A stretch of DNA of 64,000 nt, from the NCBI RefSeq assembly GCF_003194085.1, contig NZ_CP023994.1, positions 1,488,001 through 1,552,000 on the forward strand, in the 5' to 3' direction. Shown in pieces: positions 55,283-63,001 of this stretch (its first letter is position 1; each line of letters opens with the position of its first letter). The stretch is from Aurantimicrobium photophilum (lineage in GTDB: Bacteria; Actinomycetota; Actinomycetes; Actinomycetales; Microbacteriaceae). Under the pieces are notes generated by a model that saw only the letters and a program-made list of their open reading frames with translations, had not been told where the DNA came from and searched no databases. The position numbers and the translations under genes are program-made.

Positions 55283-55552
55283 TTACTGAAAGAGAGCTAA
55301 CAACTCCGCAATCGTGGTGTTGTTGTTCAATGGGTGACGCAAGGGAATCTCACCGTGCACGGTGTAGTGGTTGTTGCGACCAACCTTGGTCTTCTCCACA
55401 TAGCCAGCATCTACTAAGTCCGTGAGGATTCCTGCGGTTGCCCGAGCAGTAATGCCCACCTTGGCGGCAATCTGATCCACCGTGAGATCAGCTGATTGCG
55501 CAACCGCAACCAGCACGTGACCGTGGTGAGTGAGAAATGTCCATTGAGCCAT
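55283..55552 (-). CDS. Small winged-helix (MarR/ArsR-like) DNA-binding protein
   Basis: An 89-residue protein made almost entirely of one winged helix: WTFLTHHGHVLVAVAQ, recognition helix TVDQIAAKVGITARATAGIL, then DLVDAGYVEKTKVGRNNHY. The frame is open nine codons upstream into terC, but ATG 55552, starting MAQWTFLTHHG two bases after the terC stop, fits the family. It is the second gene of a terC operon and is convergent to the heliorhodopsin gene, 23 bp away. Its target is unknown; terC itself or the neighbouring transporter gene is a reasonable guess. Confidence 0.82.
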   Translation of the reverse strand: MAQWTFLTHHGHVLVAVAQSADLTVDQIAAKVGITARATAGILTDLVDAGYVEKTKVGRNNHYTVHGEIPLRHPLNNNTTIAELLALFQ

Positions 55553-55554
55553 GC

Positions 55555-56568
55555 TTACATCCTGACAGACCTGCGCCACAGTGGCTTCAATTCTGCAATC
55601 TCAGCCTCTGTTGCTTCAGGGAATTCTTGCTTGTGGGCTGGCTCAGCGTGAACAACCTCCTTGTTGCGGCTCACAATCAGGCTCGCCACAATCGCGGCCA
55701 TCAGGATGGTGAGAATCACTGTCAGAGACAATCCACTGGGCACCTTCACAAAGTCGTGCAGACCCATCTTGATACCGACCCAGACCAGCACCAGGGCCAG
55801 CCCCACCTTGAGATAGATAAAGCGGTGCATCAGGTCAGCTAAGAGGAAGTACATCGCGCGCAGACCCAGAAGTGCGAAGGCGTTCGCGGTGAAGACCAGG
55901 AACGATTCAGACGTCACCGCGAAGATCGCAGGGATGGAATCCACCGCGAAGATAATGTCGGTGAACTCCACCAGCACTAGGACCAACAGCAGTGGAGTGG
56001 CGAATAACGTGCCACCAATTCTCACAAAGAGGCGCTGCCCGTAGAACTTCTTCACGCTCGGCACCCGTGCAGAGAACCACTTATAGAAACGTCCTTGGGT
56101 GGGGTCTGAGTGCTCGTTGCGCTTGATCAGCATGTGAATACCGGTATAGATGAGGAAGGCAGCGAAGAGGTAGAGCACCCAGGCAAAGTTTTCGAGGATG
56201 ACTGATCCCAGCGCGATGAAGATGCCTCGGAAGATCAGCGCACCCAGCACACCCAGGAAGAGCACCCGGTGCTGATACTTCCTCGGCACGCTAAATGCCG
56301 CGAAGATCAATGCCCAGATAAAGACGTTGTCGATAGCGAGGGATTTCTCAATGACGAAACCAGCAAAGTATTGCTGACCGTATTCCTCGCCGAAGCTGTT
56401 CCAGATGAGAACGCCGAAGCCCACACCGGTGGCAACCCAGAAAGCTGACCACAGCGCAGCTTCACGCAGGGAGATCTCGTGGGCCTTGCGGTGGGCAAAG
56501 AGATCGACCAACAGCATCACGATGATGCCAGCACATACTGCGAGCCACATCCAGAGTTCTACGTTCAT
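55555..56568 (-). CDS. terC: TerC family membrane protein
   Basis: A 337-residue integral membrane protein with nine or so hydrophobic segments. The metal-site motifs are FVIEKSLAIDNVFIWALIF and LVEFTDIIFAVDSIPAIFA, each with paired acidic residues, as in TerC/Alx Mn2+ exporters that in other bacteria help load secreted proteins with metal. An AAGGTGG Shine-Dalgarno precedes the ATG. The 78-bp divergent gap to the sbtA-like gene is too short for a yybP-ykoY manganese riboswitch. Confidence 0.94.
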   Translation of the reverse strand: MNVELWMWLAVCAGIIVMLLVDLFAHRKAHEISLREAALWSAFWVATGVGFGVLIWNSFGEEYGQQYFAGFVIEKSLAIDNVFIWALIFAAFSVPRKYQHRVLFLGVLGALIFRGIFIALGSVILENFAWVLYLFAAFLIYTGIHMLIKRNEHSDPTQGRFYKWFSARVPSVKKFYGQRLFVRIGGTLFATPLLLVLVLVEFTDIIFAVDSIPAIFAVTSESFLVFTANAFALLGLRAMYFLLADLMHRFIYLKVGLALVLVWVGIKMGLHDFVKVPSGLSLTVILTILMAAIVASLIVSRNKEVVHAEPAHKQEFPEATEAEIAELKPLWRRSVRM

Positions 56569-56614
56569 GATCCACCTTCATTAGAGAAAAGTTATTACGG
56601 AAAAGTATTTCATG

Positions 56615-56620
56615 TATTAT
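56615..56620 (+). promoter_or_regulatory. Candidate -10 for the sbtA-like gene
   Basis: TATTAT 26 bases before the ATG at 56647, with TTATTA at 56592-56597 as a possible -35 (17-bp spacer). TTCCA and TGGAA further downstream (around 56623-56642) form a weak dyad. Confidence 0.35.
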
Positions 56621-56646
56621 TGTTCCAGTCAACCGATTGGAATCAG

Positions 56647-57609
56647 ATGTTTGAATCTCTGCAACTCGCTGTCACGAACCTGACTTCTCCCCCCGTGCTG
56701 GCCTTCGTGTTGGGTCTGATAGCTGTTGGCCTCAGAAGCAAACTCGAGATTCCACCACAGATCTTCAGCGCACTCTCCATCTATCTCCTGCTCGCTATCG
56801 GCATCAAAGGCGGTGTGGGTCTGCGCAACGCAGACCCCACACAGATCGCCGCACCAATAGCCCTAGCCATCGCGGTCGGGCTCTTGATTCCGATCGCCGC
56901 CTTCGCGCTCTTGAAGGTACTGACCCCGCTGAGTCAACTCGATCGCGGGGCGATTGCCGCCCACTACGGTTCGACTTCCTTGGTGACCTTCACGGCAGGG
57001 CTCATGTTCGTCGAATCCTTAGGGCTCGAAACAGAAGGCTTCTTACCCACCCTGCTGGCCATCATGGAAGTACCCGGCCTGATTGTGGGCCTTGTCCTTG
57101 CCCGCAAGGCCAGCAAAGGTCAAAGCTGGGGTCCCCTCATGCACGAAGTGCTCACTGGGAAGTCCATCTTGCTCTTGGTTGGCGGTCTGGTCATCGGTGC
57201 CGTCAGCGGCCAGACCGGCTACGAGCGAGTGGAGCCGTTCTTCGGCGGCCTGTTTGTGGGAATACTCACACTCTTCCTCCTTCAGCTCGGAATTCAGGCT
57301 GGATCACACCTCAAAGAACTGCCGCAGGCCGGCTGGGGATTGCTCGTGTTTGCACTCGGTTTTCCGCTGATTGCCGGCTTTGCAGGAGTTGCACTTGCGG
57401 CCTGGATTGGGCTGAGCGCTGGAGGAGCTGCGGTGTTTGGAATTCTGTGCGCTAGTGCGTCATACATCGCGGCGCCCGCTGCAGTGAAGCTCTCCCTGCC
57501 CCAGGCAAACCCAGGCTTCTATCTCACAGCGAGCTTGGGGATTACCTTCCCGTTCAACCTGATTGTAGGAATACCCCTGTTCGTGTGGTTCGCTCAGGTA
57601 ATTGGCTAG
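56647..57609 (+). CDS. sbtA: SbtA-like sodium-dependent bicarbonate transporter
   Basis: A 320-residue membrane protein with about ten hydrophobic segments in two inverted halves. FALSIYLLLAIGIKGGVGLR, the GAIAAHYGSTSLVTF motif and ASYIAAPAAVKLSLPQANPG near the end are the substrate/Na+ site segments of SbtA (DUF897). A longer frame from 56479 overlaps terC and is not needed; ATG 56647 begins the protein MFESLQLAV. In cyanobacteria SbtA imports bicarbonate for CO2 concentration; in heterotrophs it may supply carboxylases. No SbtB partner is adjacent. It diverges from terC. Confidence 0.9.
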   Translation: MFESLQLAVTNLTSPPVLAFVLGLIAVGLRSKLEIPPQIFSALSIYLLLAIGIKGGVGLRNADPTQIAAPIALAIAVGLLIPIAAFALLKVLTPLSQLDRGAIAAHYGSTSLVTFTAGLMFVESLGLETEGFLPTLLAIMEVPGLIVGLVLARKASKGQSWGPLMHEVLTGKSILLLVGGLVIGAVSGQTGYERVEPFFGGLFVGILTLFLLQLGIQAGSHLKELPQAGWGLLVFALGFPLIAGFAGVALAAWIGLSAGGAAVFGILCASASYIAAPAAVKLSLPQANPGFYLTASLGITFPFNLIVGIPLFVWFAQVIG

Positions 57610-57624
57610 CCGCTGAAGCAAAAC

Positions 57625-57651
57625 AAAACCCCCTCGCGATGAGGGGGTTTT
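57625..57651. terminator. Bidirectional terminator
   Basis: AAAACCCCCTC and GAGGGGGTTTT form an 11-bp perfect stem with loop GCGAT; the A and T tracts give a U-tail on both strands. It serves the sbtA-like gene and the tRNA-Met transcript arriving from the other strand. Confidence 0.9.
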
Positions 57652-57658
57652 GACGGCG

Positions 57659-57732
57659 TAGCTGGAGCGGGGCTCGATCCCGCGACCTCACGATTATGAG
57701 TCGTGCGCTCTAACCAGCTGAGCTACCCAGCC
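57659..57732 (-). tRNA. tRNA-Met(CAT), elongator type
   Basis: 74 bases. Acceptor GGCTGGG pairs with TCCAGCT (G-T pairs at the ends), D-arm GCTC/GAGC, anticodon stem CACGA/TCGTG with loop CTCATAA (anticodon CAT), and T-arm GCGGG/CCCGC. The CCA end is not encoded. The first base pair is not the mismatch typical of initiator tRNA, so it is the elongator; a tRNA-Ile2 with lysidine is the only alternative. Confidence 0.93.
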
Positions 57733-57784
57733 ACGAACATCCGCCGGTGAGGCAGGTTACCCTGCAGCAGTCGAAGAATGATCG

Positions 57785-57856
<72 letters not shown>

Positions 57857-57985
57857 GTATCCATACCTTCGAGGTTCCCCTCGAAAATTGGCACCGTAAG
57901 AGATTATCACCTCTGAGCGCATGCTAAAAACACAAGGCGGTTGATGACATACCGCAGGGATGTTCTCAGGAGTTTCGCTCGTGCC

Positions 57986-57991
57986 TAAACT
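57986..57991 (+). promoter_or_regulatory. -10 element of a leaderless promoter for the alpha-glucosidase gene
   Basis: TAAACT, six bases (TGCTCC), then ATG at 57998. No Shine-Dalgarno. The rest of the 57857-57985 gap shows nothing further that I can name. Confidence 0.5.
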
Positions 57992-57997
57992 TGCTCC

Positions 57998-59641
57998 ATG
58001 AGTGAAAAAGAGTGGTGGCGTTCCTCCGTTATTTACCAGATCTACCCCCGTTCCTTCGCGGATGCGAATGGTGATGGAATTGGTGACCTCGCCGGTATTA
58101 CTTCTCGCCTGCCCAAGCTCAAAGAACTCGGTGTTGACGCCATCTGGCTCTCCCCCTTTATGACCAGCCCGCAAAAGGATGCTGGTTATGACGTGGCCAA
58201 CTACTGTGACGTGGACCCTCTCTTTGGCGCACTTGCAGACTTCGATACTCTCGAGTCCACGGCTCACGGCCTGGGCCTCAAGGTCATTGTTGACTTGGTT
58301 CCCAACCACTGCTCGTCTGAGCACCCCTGGTTTGTGGAAGCACTTGCTGCCGGAGAAGGCAGTGAAGAACGTGCCCGCTTCATGTTCCGGGAAGGCAAGG
58401 GAGTAAACGGTGAACTTCCTCCCAACAACTGGGAGTCTGTCTTTGGCGGTCCCGCCTGGACTAGAACCACTAACCCAGATGGCACCCCTGGTCATTGGTA
58501 CTTGCACCTCTTCGACTCCAGCCAGCCTGACTTCGACTGGACTAACCGCTGGGTTCGTGACCGCTTCCTCGAAATCCTGCGCTTCTGGCTAGACCGTGGT
58601 GTCGATGGGTTCCGCGTGGATGTTGCTCACGGTCTCTCCAAGGCACCGGGTCTTCCTGATTTCCGACGCGACGAGGCCTACTGGAATACTCCCGCTGAGG
58701 TTCGTCCCGACAACCCCTACTTCGGACATGAGGGTGTCCACGAGATCTATCGTGAATGGCACCAGCTGCTTGAGGAATATCCTGGCGAGCGCATTCTCTG
58801 CGCTGAGGCATTTGTGGAACCGCTCACCAAGATGGCGAAGTGGGTTCGTTCCGATGAGATGCAGCAAGCATTTAACTTCCCCTTCCTGGTGACCCGCTGG
58901 AATGGCGAACAGATGCGTCAGGTCATCAAGGACTCCATTTCGGCATTCCATGCCGTAGACGCACCCAGCACCTGGGTGCTCTCCAACCATGACCAGATAC
59001 GTCACGCAACTCGTCTTGCACTGGATCCCAACGCGAAAACTGCTGACCGCATCACCGGTATTGGGCCACTGACTGAACCCAAGCCAGATAATGCACTAGG
59101 TCTAGCTCGTGGCCGTGCAGCATCAGCCATGATGCTGGCATTGCCCGGAGTGACCTATATGTATCAGGGTGAAGAACTTGGACTTCCTGAAGCAATGGAC
59201 ATTCCTGATGACAAGCGTCAGGACCCCACTTTCTTCCGCACCGCAGGTGAGTCCTATGGCCGCGATGGGTGCCGTGTCCCAATCCCCTGGGAGGCAGAGG
59301 CCACTAACTACGGCTTTGGTCTTGCAGGTGAACCATGGTTGCCACAACCTGCTGTCTATCGCGACTTTGCACGTGACCTCCAAGAGGGCGTTCCAGGCTC
59401 AACCCTCGAGCTCTACAAAGCAGCGCTGGCGATTCGTAAGGATCGGGCGCTGGGTGACGGCATTCTTGAGTGGATTGAAGGAACGCCAGAAAACGTGCTG
59501 GGGTTCCGCAATGGTGACGTAACGGTATTCATCAACTACAGCCAAGACGATTTTGTGTTGCCTGACGGGGACATCATTCTCGACAGCGCTGACAGCAGCT
59601 CTGGTGTTCTCACACCCGCAAGTGCTGTCTGGATGGTTTAG
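57998..59641 (+). CDS. GH13 alpha-glucosidase (oligo-1,6-glucosidase/trehalose-type)
   Basis: A 547-residue alpha-amylase-superfamily enzyme. Conserved regions: VIYQIYPRSFADANGDGIGD, LKVIVDLVPNHCSSEHPWF (region I), GFRVDVAHGLSK (nucleophile Asp, region II), ILCAEAFVEP (acid Glu, region III) and WVLSNHDQIRHATR (region IV). YMYQGEELGLPEAMDI is typical of alpha-1,4/1,6-glucosidases. No signal peptide, so it acts on imported oligosaccharides in the cytoplasm. Its coding end overlaps the convergent M23 peptidase gene by 4 bp. Confidence 0.94.
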   Translation: MSEKEWWRSSVIYQIYPRSFADANGDGIGDLAGITSRLPKLKELGVDAIWLSPFMTSPQKDAGYDVANYCDVDPLFGALADFDTLESTAHGLGLKVIVDLVPNHCSSEHPWFVEALAAGEGSEERARFMFREGKGVNGELPPNNWESVFGGPAWTRTTNPDGTPGHWYLHLFDSSQPDFDWTNRWVRDRFLEILRFWLDRGVDGFRVDVAHGLSKAPGLPDFRRDEAYWNTPAEVRPDNPYFGHEGVHEIYREWHQLLEEYPGERILCAEAFVEPLTKMAKWVRSDEMQQAFNFPFLVTRWNGEQMRQVIKDSISAFHAVDAPSTWVLSNHDQIRHATRLALDPNAKTADRITGIGPLTEPKPDNALGLARGRAASAMMLALPGVTYMYQGEELGLPEAMDIPDDKRQDPTFFRTAGESYGRDGCRVPIPWEAEATNYGFGLAGEPWLPQPAVYRDFARDLQEGVPGSTLELYKAALAIRKDRALGDGILEWIEGTPENVLGFRNGDVTVFINYSQDDFVLPDGDIILDSADSSSGVLTPASAVWMV

Positions 59642-60939
59642 TGCCTAACCTCGTTCGGTGCCATACCTGCGTGCTGCACCAGGAATGAATAGGGGTCAAT
59701 CGGAGCATCTGCCACTCGAATCTCGAGGTGCAAGTGAGGACCGGTGGTAAGACCGGTCTGACCGATATTTCCGACGAAGTCACCCTTCTTGACGGTCTGC
59801 CCTGCGGTGACCGTGGGAGAACCCAGGGCCATGTGGCAATAGACACTGGTGAACTTGGTGCCATCAACGTTGTGCTCAATGAATACCGCCACACCACAAG
59901 TGGGACCTGGGTTTTCAACCAGGGACACAATGCCATCAGCTACTGAGTAGATGGGGGTGCCATAGGCAGGGTCAATGTCGAGTCCGGTGTGGAAGTTGTA
60001 ACTTCCAAACAAGTTGCGAGGGCCGTAGGGTGAGGAAATTTTCACTTCATCCACCGGCCAGCGCATGCCGTTAGTAGAGACAGGCACGTTCACGTTGAGT
60101 TTCTTGGGTGCATAAGCTCCAGCTGTGGGAGCTGCCTGTGCGGCTGTCACACTCACACCGTCACGCCCGGCGTTGACATCACCACCCGTGCCTTCAACGG
60201 TCTGCCCATCTCCAATGGCCATAGTGCTCAGGCGGGCCTGCTCAGACTGCAGCGCGACGTCTTCTGGAGAGAGCAGCGCATTGGCTGGAATGCTGGTGGC
60301 AATAGCCAAACCAGCAACAAATGCCATGGCAACCATGCTGAAAATCTGTGCACCGCGACGTTTGCGAGACTTCGGTGCAACAATCTTTGGTTCAGTACTG
60401 CGACGCTTATGCTTCAACCTCACCTTGACCACTGGAGCAGGAGTGCGAGGAGTTGAAGCCTGTGCAATGAGTGAAATGGGTGCAGGTAATTGAGCAGTAT
60501 TCACTGGTGGCTCAGTGAGCACTGGCTTTGCGGGGATAACAGGTATTCCCTCAGCGGGCGTGTTCATCTCTGCCTGAACAGGATCCGTCAACACGGGAAC
60601 ATCGTGTGCAGGTTCTGGCAGGACAGCAGTGGCGTCTTCTTCTGCACGAGGTGGTCGATTACGAAGATCTCGTCGACGCAGTGGTGCTTCTTCTGCAAAT
60701 GCGGGTGGTGCAGCAACCGAAGAAGCTACGGCTTCTTCTATCTGGGTTTCCGCCGGAATACTCAGTTCTCGAGATGGGGTACGCATACCTTGCATCTGAC
60801 GTTCTAGCTCTTCAGCGAGCCGTTCTTCAGCCAATCGTGCTTCACGCAAACGCATTTCACGTCGGGTGAGGGGCTGTTCTGGGTTCCCCAAGGCGCTCTG
60901 CTGGTTATCAGCAGAGAAGTCGTTGGAATCGTGAACCAC
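59638..60939 (-). CDS. Membrane-anchored M23 family metallopeptidase
   Basis: A 433-residue protein. A charged cytoplasmic N-terminus with an Arg/Glu-rich helix (REMRLREARLAEERLAEELE), a Pro-rich stretch, then a basic patch and one membrane segment (IFSMVAMAFVAGLAIATSI, about residues 200-220). The C-terminal LytM domain has the zinc ligands in FHTGLDIDPAYG, and HLHLEIRV, so it looks active on peptidoglycan cross-bridges. The start is GTG 60939, eight bases after GAGGAAA. The long cytoplasmic part may link it to the divisome or elongasome (inference). Confidence 0.9.
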   Translation of the reverse strand: MVHDSNDFSADNQQSALGNPEQPLTRREMRLREARLAEERLAEELERQMQGMRTPSRELSIPAETQIEEAVASSVAAPPAFAEEAPLRRRDLRNRPPRAEEDATAVLPEPAHDVPVLTDPVQAEMNTPAEGIPVIPAKPVLTEPPVNTAQLPAPISLIAQASTPRTPAPVVKVRLKHKRRSTEPKIVAPKSRKRRGAQIFSMVAMAFVAGLAIATSIPANALLSPEDVALQSEQARLSTMAIGDGQTVEGTGGDVNAGRDGVSVTAAQAAPTAGAYAPKKLNVNVPVSTNGMRWPVDEVKISSPYGPRNLFGSYNFHTGLDIDPAYGTPIYSVADGIVSLVENPGPTCGVAVFIEHNVDGTKFTSVYCHMALGSPTVTAGQTVKKGDFVGNIGQTGLTTGPHLHLEIRVADAPIDPYSFLVQHAGMAPNEVRH

Positions 60940-61069
60940 TAAAACTTTTCCTCACATAATCATGACCCGGGGCTAGTGCCCTGCGGGATGAAAGATAACG
61001 GAATGGTTAACGCTACAGATAAACCCTGAGAAAGACCACCCAGAAAAGATCAAATGAAGGTGAATTTCC

Positions 61070-61879
61070 TTAGCTCAACAGGAGTTTTTCAATCTGAGAA
61101 AACAGGTGAGTATTTGTGGCAAGCAGCATTTCCCGGCCCTCTGGAGCACCGTCTAGACCGCCCACAACCCCTCCTGCTTCACGCAGTACGAGGCTACCTG
61201 CTGCATAGTCCCATGGTTTGGTGTCTCTCTCGTAGTAGGCATCTAGCTGGCCTGCTGCAACTGCACACAGATCCAGTGACGCTGCTCCAGCACGGCGAAT
61301 GTCCCTCACGGCAGGAAGAATGCGGGTGAGAACATCTGCCTGTTCAGCTCGCAACTCTGAACTATAGGCAAAGCCCGTTGCCAGCAGAGTGTGGGCGAGC
61401 AGGGTCTCTTGGTTGACGGCAAGAGGTGAAGTCATACCTGCCTTAGTCAGGAACGCTCCACCACCAAGCGAAGCGAAGTAGAGCTCGTCATTCATCGGGT
61501 TGAAGACCACGCCGGCAAGCTGCTTCCACGTCCCAGGGTCTGGTGTTCCTTCAACCACAGCAATACTGACGGCGAATTGGGGAATGCCGTAGAGGTAGTT
61601 CACGGTGCCATCGATTGGGTCAACAATCCAGGTGAGACCTGAAGTTCCTGTGGAGTCTCCACCCTCTTCGCCATAGAAGCCGTCCTCGGGGCGAAGCTCG
61701 GCCAGACGGGACTTCACAAACTCTTCACACTCGCGGTCTGCGAACGTCACCACATCGATAGAACTGGACTTTGTATCAGCCACCACAACGCCTTCGCTGC
61801 GACGGCGTGCAATCAGTTCACCGGCTTCAAGTGCAATTGTGCGAGCAATGTCGAGAAGTTCTGTGGGGGAAACAGCCAT
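61070..61879 (-). CDS. Inositol monophosphatase family protein
   Basis: A 269-residue Mg2+-dependent phosphatase. Metal motifs are GEEGGDSTGTSG (loop Glu), WIVDPIDGTVNYLYG (Asp-x-Ile-Asp-Gly-Thr) and KPWDYAAGSLVLREAGG. Relatives hydrolyse inositol-1-phosphate, fructose-1,6-bisphosphate, histidinol phosphate (HisN) or PAP; this member cannot be specified. TAATCT lies six bases before the ATG. It diverges from the MNT-HEPN genes, and the promoters share 61 bp. Confidence 0.9.
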   Translation of the reverse strand: MAVSPTELLDIARTIALEAGELIARRRSEGVVVADTKSSSIDVVTFADRECEEFVKSRLAELRPEDGFYGEEGGDSTGTSGLTWIVDPIDGTVNYLYGIPQFAVSIAVVEGTPDPGTWKQLAGVVFNPMNDELYFASLGGGAFLTKAGMTSPLAVNQETLLAHTLLATGFAYSSELRAEQADVLTRILPAVRDIRRAGAASLDLCAVAAGQLDAYYERDTKPWDYAAGSLVLREAGGVVGGLDGAPEGREMLLATNTHLFSQIEKLLLS

Positions 61880-61885
61880 GCTCCA

Positions 61886-61891
61886 AGATTA
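61886..61891 (-). promoter_or_regulatory. -10 element of a leaderless promoter for the inositol-monophosphatase-like gene
   Basis: TAATCT on the minus strand, then TGGAGC, then ATG at 61879. TGGAGC could also act weakly as a Shine-Dalgarno. Confidence 0.45.
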
Positions 61892-61906
61892 CCTCACTCC
61901 AACATA

Positions 61907-61950
61907 AGGATTTCATATAACCTAAGTTATGATAGGTGTTATGAAATCCT
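61907..61950. promoter_or_regulatory. Nested dyad at the MNT-HEPN start (putative autoregulatory operator)
   Basis: AGGATTTCATA (61907-61917) and TATGAAATCCT (61940-61950) are exact 11-bp complements. Inside lie ATAACCTAAGTTAT (a dyad with a 4-base centre) and ATAACCT/AGGTGTTAT. The -10-like TATGAT at 61928-61933 sits within, and the right arm covers the start codon. This arrangement fits an operator for the winged-helix part of the encoded protein. Confidence 0.55.
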
Positions 61951-62522
61951 CAGCTCCTCTGCTCTCCCCTATTTTGCGTTCTGATACGCAAGGGAGAATG
62001 CTCGCTGCCCTGATGCGCGATGCAGAAAAGGAACTTTCTCTTACTGAATTGGCAGCCCAATGCGATGTTGCCGTTCCAACCATTTTGCGCGACGTTGATC
62101 GACTTGTTGACGGGGGTTACGTCTCCGCACGTCGAGTCGGCAGAAACCGTCTTGTTCGCATCAACACAGAACACCCCATCTACGCCTCCCTGTGGAACGT
62201 GGTTATGTTCGGATACGGACCAGCCGCACTCCTTCCCGGCTTACTCAGTGATCTGCCTGGCATAGAACATGCCTATATCTATGGTTCGTGGGCAGCAAGA
62301 TTCTTGGGTGAAAGTGGCGAAAGCCCCCGAGATATTGACGTGCTCATTGTCGGTGGCTCCGAATATGGTGACCTCTATGAGGTCGCACACAAGGCCTCTG
62401 CACTTGTCGGTCGAGAGGTCAACATCAACGTGATAACCCCCGAACGCTGGGCAAACCAGACAGATGGATTTGTTACCACAGTGAAAAGCCGACCTTTGCT
62501 GGAGTTGAATCTGGAGAAGTAG
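61941..62522 (+). CDS. Winged-helix/MNT-type nucleotidyltransferase (putative antitoxin)
   Basis: A 193-residue two-domain protein. Residues 5-75 form a winged helix (ELSLTELAAQCDVAVPTILRD shortened to LTELAAQCDVAVPTILRD, and GGYVSARRVGRNRLVRIN). Residues 100-190 form a minimal nucleotidyltransferase with the GS motif in AYIYGSWAARFLG and the acidic pair in PRDIDVLIVGG. MNT proteins next to HEPN proteins are antitoxins that can AMPylate the partner. The start may be ATG 61941 (TATGAT seven bases upstream) or ATG 61929. The stop overlaps the HEPN start by 1 bp. Confidence 0.82.
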   Translation: MKSSAPLLSPILRSDTQGRMLAALMRDAEKELSLTELAAQCDVAVPTILRDVDRLVDGGYVSARRVGRNRLVRINTEHPIYASLWNVVMFGYGPAALLPGLLSDLPGIEHAYIYGSWAARFLGESGESPRDIDVLIVGGSEYGDLYEVAHKASALVGREVNINVITPERWANQTDGFVTTVKSRPLLELNLEK

Positions 62523-62992
62523 TGATTACCCACTGGAAGCAAGGACGAACCGAAATAGAAACAATGGTGAAGGCCGGCTACCTCCAGAAAGTATCGCCCG
62601 ATCGTGAGCTTGCGGAACTCTTCCTAGAACATGCTCGGCTTCACCTCCACACCGCAACGCAAGTTCAAGCAACAGACCCCACTGGTAGTTTTCAGATTGC
62701 CTACGACGCAGCGAGAAAATCCTGCGCTGCACTTCTGGAAAATCAGGGTCTTCGCGCTACCAGTAAAGGTGGGCATCGCGCCGTCGAGGATGCCCTCCGA
62801 GCCCAGCTGGTTCCACCCCTGAAATCGCAACTCAACAATTTTGGCTGGATGCGCACACTGCGCAATGCTTCTGAATATCCGAGTTTTGATAATCCGACTG
62901 CTGACGCGTCGGATGCACGCACCGCCATCACCTACGCCAAGGAGCTTCTCGGACTAGCCGAAAAGCTCCTTGATGAAATGCCGGTGTTCTAG
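62522..62992 (+). CDS. HEPN-domain protein (putative toxin)
   Basis: A 156-residue all-helical protein beginning at GTG 62522, which overlaps the upstream stop by one base. Helices such as AELFLEHARLHLHTATQVQ and FQIAYDAARKSCAALLENQG, followed by MRTLRNASEYPSF, match the HEPN fold of the SAV_6107-like group. The usual RX4-6H RNase motif is replaced by Arg-Asn-x-x-x-Tyr (RNASEY), so nuclease activity is uncertain. The pairing and coupling with an MNT protein is the main support for a toxin-antitoxin or phage-defence role. It converges with the amidohydrolase gene, 9 bp apart. Confidence 0.75.
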   Translation: MITHWKQGRTEIETMVKAGYLQKVSPDRELAELFLEHARLHLHTATQVQATDPTGSFQIAYDAARKSCAALLENQGLRATSKGGHRAVEDALRAQLVPPLKSQLNNFGWMRTLRNASEYPSFDNPTADASDARTAITYAKELLGLAEKLLDEMPVF

Positions 62993-63001
62993 CCGGACCC
63001 G

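Noticed and set aside
55555-56646. A manganese (yybP-ykoY) riboswitch upstream of terC
   Set aside because: Only 78 bp separate terC from the divergent gene and no characteristic conserved loops are visible.
56479-56646. Upstream extension of the sbtA-like gene over terC
   Set aside because: The extension is polar, overlaps the conserved terC N-terminus antisense and would displace the first membrane helix; ATG 56647 fits.
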